64,000 nt of DNA from NCBI GenBank assembly GCA_016705065.1, contig JADIYY010000001.1, positions 62,001 to 126,000 on the forward strand, given 5' to 3'. Under the pieces are notes generated by a model, which was given only the letters and a program-made list of their open reading frames with translations, was not told the origin of the DNA and searched no databases. The position numbers were made by a program, and so were the translations under genes. This document shows positions 60,885-64,000 of this stretch, one piece after another (the first letter of the stretch is position 1; each line of letters opens with the position of its first letter). The stretch comes from Candidatus Aalborgiella aggregata. GTDB taxonomy: Bacteria > Pseudomonadota > Gammaproteobacteria > Burkholderiales > Burkholderiaceae_C.

Positions 60885-61958
60885 TCACTTGCCGCGCAGC
60901 AATGCACTGGTGCGCAGCTTGCCCACCACACCGGTCGGAAAGTAATAGACCGACAACACAAACAACACGCCCAACCACAACAACCAACGGTCGGGTGAGA
61001 GCAGGGCGGACAGCCATGGCAAAGAGCTGGCCGCTTCACTGCCGATGCGCAGCAAATCTTGCAAGTAACTTTGGGCAATGAGGAACAACACAGCACCAAT
61101 GATGGAGCCGTACATGGTGCCCATGCCGCCTATGACCACAATCAAAAGCACGTCCATCATGATTTCAAACGACAACGAAGTGTCAGGCCCGTTGTAGCGC
61201 AGCCAAAGCGCCAACATCGCACCCGCCATGCACGCAAACAAAGCCGACAATATGCTGGACGTAGTGCGGTAAACCACCACGCGGTAGCCAATCGCTTCGG
61301 CGCGAAATTCGTTTTCGCGAATGGCTTGCAGCACGCGGCCGAATGGCGAATTGACAATGCGCAAGAGCGATAAAAACAAAACCACTGTCACCGCAAACAG
61401 CAAGTAATAGCACAACAAACGGCCATCCAGCGATGCGCCCAAAAAGGGTTGCTCGCTGAATTCAAAACTGCTGGTCAATACTTCGGGCACTTTAAAAGTC
61501 AAACCATCTTCACCACCGGTGATGTCGGACAGTTGCGATGCCAGCGTTAAAAATGCCGAAGCAATTGCCAAGGTGATCATGGCAAAAAAGATGGCGCGCA
61601 CGCGCAGAGAGAAAAGCCCAATCAACAAAGCCAGCACAAAAGACAAAGCCAAAGATGAAACCAAACCCACACCCAATGCTGTCCAAGTTGCACCCATGTG
61701 CGTGGTGGCCAGCGCAATGCCATAGGCACCAATGCCAAAAAACATGGTGTGTGCAAAACTCACAATGCCGGTGTAGCCCAAGAGCAAATCAAAACTGGCG
61801 ACCAACACGATGAATACCAGCACCTTAGCGGCCACGTTCAAAGCCTTCACGCCCGGGAAAATAAACGGCGCGAACGCCAAACCCAGCACCAGCACCAGCA
61901 ACATCACCGCCAGTATGCGGCTACGGGGTAAATCGTTGGATAAGATTTTGCTCAACAT
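60885..61958 (-). CDS. livM: Branched-chain amino-acid ABC transporter permease LivM
   Basis: A 357-residue inner-membrane permease of the HAAT family with about nine helices. Motifs: DLLLGYTGIVSFAHTMFFGIGA, FGRVLQAIRENEFRAEAIGY and VIGGMGTMYGSIIGAVLF. It pairs with LivH as the membrane channel. It is the last gene of the livGFHM operon, starting 5 bp after the livH stop. The solute, presumably a branched-chain amino acid, urea or an amide, cannot be decided without the binding protein. Confidence 0.93.
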   Translation of the reverse strand: MLSKILSNDLPRSRILAVMLLVLVLGLAFAPFIFPGVKALNVAAKVLVFIVLVASFDLLLGYTGIVSFAHTMFFGIGAYGIALATTHMGATWTALGVGLVSSLALSFVLALLIGLFSLRVRAIFFAMITLAIASAFLTLASQLSDITGGEDGLTFKVPEVLTSSFEFSEQPFLGASLDGRLLCYYLLFAVTVVLFLSLLRIVNSPFGRVLQAIRENEFRAEAIGYRVVVYRTTSSILSALFACMAGAMLALWLRYNGPDTSLSFEIMMDVLLIVVIGGMGTMYGSIIGAVLFLIAQSYLQDLLRIGSEAASSLPWLSALLSPDRWLLWLGVLFVLSVYYFPTGVVGKLRTSALLRGK

Positions 61959-61963
61959 AAGTT

Positions 61964-62944
61964 TTATCTATTTGCCACTGGATACACACCTTGAGGGCGC
62001 CACAACAATATGGCCACCATCAATGCAATGTTGGAAAACAAGGCCACTTTGGGTAACAAAAACCCAGTGTAATTTGCCATCAAACCCACCAGCAAGGCGC
62101 CAATCAAAGCGCCGCCAGTTGAGCCCAAGCCACCAATGATGATGACGATGAAAATCAACACATTCACTTGCGCACCCATTTGCGGTGTCACGTTTTGTTG
62201 GTACAAGCCCCACATCACGCCACCCAAACCGGCCAGTGCGCTACCCACCACAAACACGCCGACAAACAAGCGTTTGATGCGGTAACCCAAAGATTCCACC
62301 ATCTCGCGGTCTTGCACACCGGCGCGAATCAGCAAACCAATTTTGGTGCGGGTGAGTGTCCACGCCAGCAGTGCAAACACTGCCAAGCCCACCACCACCG
62401 CCAGCAAACGGTATTTTTCAATTGCTGCATCGCCCAAGAGCACCGCACCGCGCATGGCTTCGGGCAGGGGCAGCGGCAATTGCGCGGGGCCCCAAATCAC
62501 TTTGATGAGCTCTTCGCCAATGATCATGCCGCCCATGGTGATCAAAATTTGTTTCAGATGCTGACCATAGACAGGGCGCACGATGTAACGCTCAAAAGCA
62601 AATCCCACAGCGCCCGCAACCAGCATGGCGACCAACATGGCAGGGAAGATGGCAACCAAATTGCGCCACAAATCTTGCGAGCCAGTCCAATCACCCATCA
62701 AGCCCAACACGGTGGTGGCGACAAAAGCGCCCAGTGCAATGAACACACCATGGCCAAAATTCAACACATCCATCAAACCAAACACCAGCGTCAAACCCGA
62801 AGCAATGATGAAAATGATCATGCCCATGGCCAATCCTGCCACGGTCAAAGTCAACCACGTGGATGATGAGCCAATGAAAGGCCAAACAGCCAGCGCCAGC
62901 AAGGGCACCAAGGCGATGGGTTTCCAATCGAAGTCGAGTTTCAT
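61964..62944 (-). CDS. livH: Branched-chain amino-acid ABC transporter permease LivH
   Basis: A 326-residue permease with the LivH signature GLMDVLNFGHGVFIALGAFV and GSALAGLGGVMWGLYQQNVT. It contains LGSTGGALIGALLVGLMAN near the end. It overlaps livF by four bases (ATGA), so the genes are translationally coupled. Confidence 0.93.
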   Translation of the reverse strand: MKLDFDWKPIALVPLLALAVWPFIGSSSTWLTLTVAGLAMGMIIFIIASGLTLVFGLMDVLNFGHGVFIALGAFVATTVLGLMGDWTGSQDLWRNLVAIFPAMLVAMLVAGAVGFAFERYIVRPVYGQHLKQILITMGGMIIGEELIKVIWGPAQLPLPLPEAMRGAVLLGDAAIEKYRLLAVVVGLAVFALLAWTLTRTKIGLLIRAGVQDREMVESLGYRIKRLFVGVFVVGSALAGLGGVMWGLYQQNVTPQMGAQVNVLIFIVIIIGGLGSTGGALIGALLVGLMANYTGFLLPKVALFSNIALMVAILLWRPQGVYPVANR

Positions 62945-63678
62945 AGTGCCAAACCCAATAAAGATTGTTGCAAGGCTTCGTCGTTGGCCAAAGCTTGCAT
63001 GCTGCCCGCATGAACCACACGGCCGTTGTCCATCACCGCCACATGGTCACCCAAGCGCTTTGCGAAGTTGATGTTTTGTTCGACCAACAAGAGTGTTGTG
63101 CCCGTAGCTTTGAGCTGTGCGAAAGCGTCAATCATGTTGTTGATGATGGCAGGTGCCAAGCCTTTGCTGGGTTCGTCCACAATCAACAATTCTCGTGGCT
63201 CCACAATGGCACGCGCCACCGCCAACATTTGTTTTTGCCCACCCGACAATTTGCCTGCAGGGTGGTTCCAAAATTTTTTGACAGCGGGAAATAATTCAAA
63301 TATCCAATTCAAACGCGTCTCGTCCATCTGGCTGGCACGCTTGGCTTGCCTTGCAGCCAGCAGCATGTTTTCTTTCACTGTCAGATCAGCAAAGATGCCC
63401 ATGTTTTCAGGCACATAGGCGATGCTCAAGCCCGCAATATCGGGCGTATTCGATGCAGTGATGTCTTGGCCATTGAAATGCACAGTCCCTTGGCTGGCAT
63501 GCCACAAGCCCATGATGGTGCGCAGGGTGGTGGTTTTGCCAGCCCCGTTGCGACCCAATAGCATGGTGAGCTGGCCACGTGGCACAGTCAAATCGACACC
63601 ATGCAAAATGTGATACGCACCGATGTGCGTGTGTACACCTTGCAGCGTCAACAAATTGGCCTTGTCGTGATTCGTCAT
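62941..63678 (-). CDS. livF: Branched-chain amino-acid ABC transporter ATP-binding protein LivF
   Basis: A 245-residue ABC ATPase. Walker A is GRNGAGKTTTLRTIMG, the Q loop lies around YVPENMGIFADLTVKEN, the signature is KLSGGQKQMLAVARAI, and Walker B is ELLIVDEPSKGLAP with His switch LVEQNIN. It overlaps livG by four bases at its start. Confidence 0.94.
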   Translation of the reverse strand: MTNHDKANLLTLQGVHTHIGAYHILHGVDLTVPRGQLTMLLGRNGAGKTTTLRTIMGLWHASQGTVHFNGQDITASNTPDIAGLSIAYVPENMGIFADLTVKENMLLAARQAKRASQMDETRLNWIFELFPAVKKFWNHPAGKLSGGQKQMLAVARAIVEPRELLIVDEPSKGLAPAIINNMIDAFAQLKATGTTLLLVEQNINFAKRLGDHVAVMDNGRVVHAGSMQALANDEALQQSLLGLAL

Positions 63679-64000
63679 GCGGGTGCTACCCCCAAATACG
63701 CTTCTTGAACGATGGGAGAGGCAATCACAGTTGCAGGCTCACCATCGGCCACCAACTGGCCGTTGTGTAATACGATGATGCGGTCCGCCAATTCGCGTAC
63801 CACATCCATTTTGTGCTCCACCAACAAAATGATTTTGCTTTTATCGGCTTTGAGTTGGCGTATCAAATTCAAAATCACAGGGGCTTCTTCGGCACTCATG
63901 CCAGCCGTGGGTTCGTCAAACATGTACACCAATGGGTCAAGCGCCATCAGCAAGGCCACTTCCAATTTGCGTTGGTCGCCGTGCGGCAAGCTGGCCACCA
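63675..64000 (-). CDS. livG: Branched-chain amino-acid ABC transporter ATP-binding protein LivG (partial, C-terminal part)
   Basis: The gene runs in from the right edge, so only about 108 C-terminal residues are visible. It begins in the signature region (ASLPHGDQRKLEVALLMALD, the LivG variant of LSGGQQR), then Walker B YMFDEPTAGMS, the His switch LLVEHKMDVV and the LivG-type ending VQEAYLGVAPA. Upstream genes of the operon lie outside the window. Confidence 0.92.
   Translation of the reverse strand, partial: VASLPHGDQRKLEVALLMALDPLVYMFDEPTAGMSAEEAPVILNLIRQLKADKSKIILLVEHKMDVVRELADRIIVLHNGQLVADGEPATVIASPIVQEAYLGVAPA

Noticed and set aside
62168..62866. 232-codon open frame on the plus strand opposite livH
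   Set aside because: Translation is very rich in His and Gln, and it mirrors a well-supported permease. No ribosome site or family motif.
1..64000. CRISPR array, prophage, integrase or insertion sequence
   Set aside because: No regularly spaced direct repeats, no transposase, integrase or phage structural motifs were seen in any frame.

Overview
The window reads as a chromosomal segment of a moderate-GC betaproteobacterium, most likely Burkholderiales close to Comamonadaceae. The grounds are a leucine-degradation cluster of mccB, enoyl-CoA hydratase, DUF4126, mccA and HMG-CoA lyase; a split MetH; a complete cbb3 oxidase cluster with FNR and HemN; a double-length UvrA; and a DUF485/acetate-type symporter pair. 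The genus is not established. Gene density is high, and I see no phage, insertion sequence, integrase or CRISPR array.

Layout: 1-725 holds a secreted guanyl-type RNase and its barstar-like inhibitor (partial). 0.8-6.9 kb carries a malic enzyme/phosphotransacetylase, a MetH N-terminal module, a beta-carbonic anhydrase and AceK, all central carbon and one-carbon metabolism. 7-16.9 kb is thiolase, a HAD phosphatase, then the leucine/isovalerate operon behind a perfect 24-bp palindrome, followed by small accessory genes. 17-23.8 kb has a TPR protein, the DUF485/symporter operon, a cNMP-CBS-nucleotidyltransferase protein and a DnaQ-like exonuclease. 23.9-29.7 kb is one 1927-codon tandem UvrA. 29.7-44 kb is housekeeping: MAPEG protein, MoaC, M48 protease, PHP phosphoesterase, YciO, M50 protease, TrpRS, a response regulator, tRNA-Ser(CGA), GluQ, TrmB, an RluA-type synthase, ArfB and a nitroreductase. 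44-55.3 kb is the microaerobic respiration island: ccoI, ccoS, ccoNOQP, ccoG, ccoH, fnr, hemN and a SafE-like protein, with FNR-type sites. 55.3-60.8 kb has two GSTs, an acyl-CoA dehydrogenase/phosphotransferase pair, tandem CAP-domain proteins and the 4.5S SRP RNA. 60.9-64 kb is a branched-chain amino-acid ABC transporter (livM, livH, livF, partial livG).

The most unusual signal is a dispersed palindromic element of about 50-80 bp, seen nine times. Its core resembles TGTAGCCGGCGTATTTATTG followed by CCTA and a GCTAT/ATAGC hairpin. Six copies are intergenic, several touching a stop or start codon. Three lie in frame inside genes (mccA, moaC, trmB). The copies in moaC and trmB encode nearly the same peptide (APKAINTPST followed by GQ or AQ) in two unrelated enzymes. 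This looks like a coding-compatible repeat, comparable in behaviour to the Rickettsia palindromic elements.

Four genes are broken by single-base shifts (M48 protease, YvlD-like protein, RluA-type synthase, a membrane protein after ccoH). Two of these fall in short homopolymers, so sequencing error is as likely as decay. Most small or overlapping open frames on the opposite strands are shadows and were left out.
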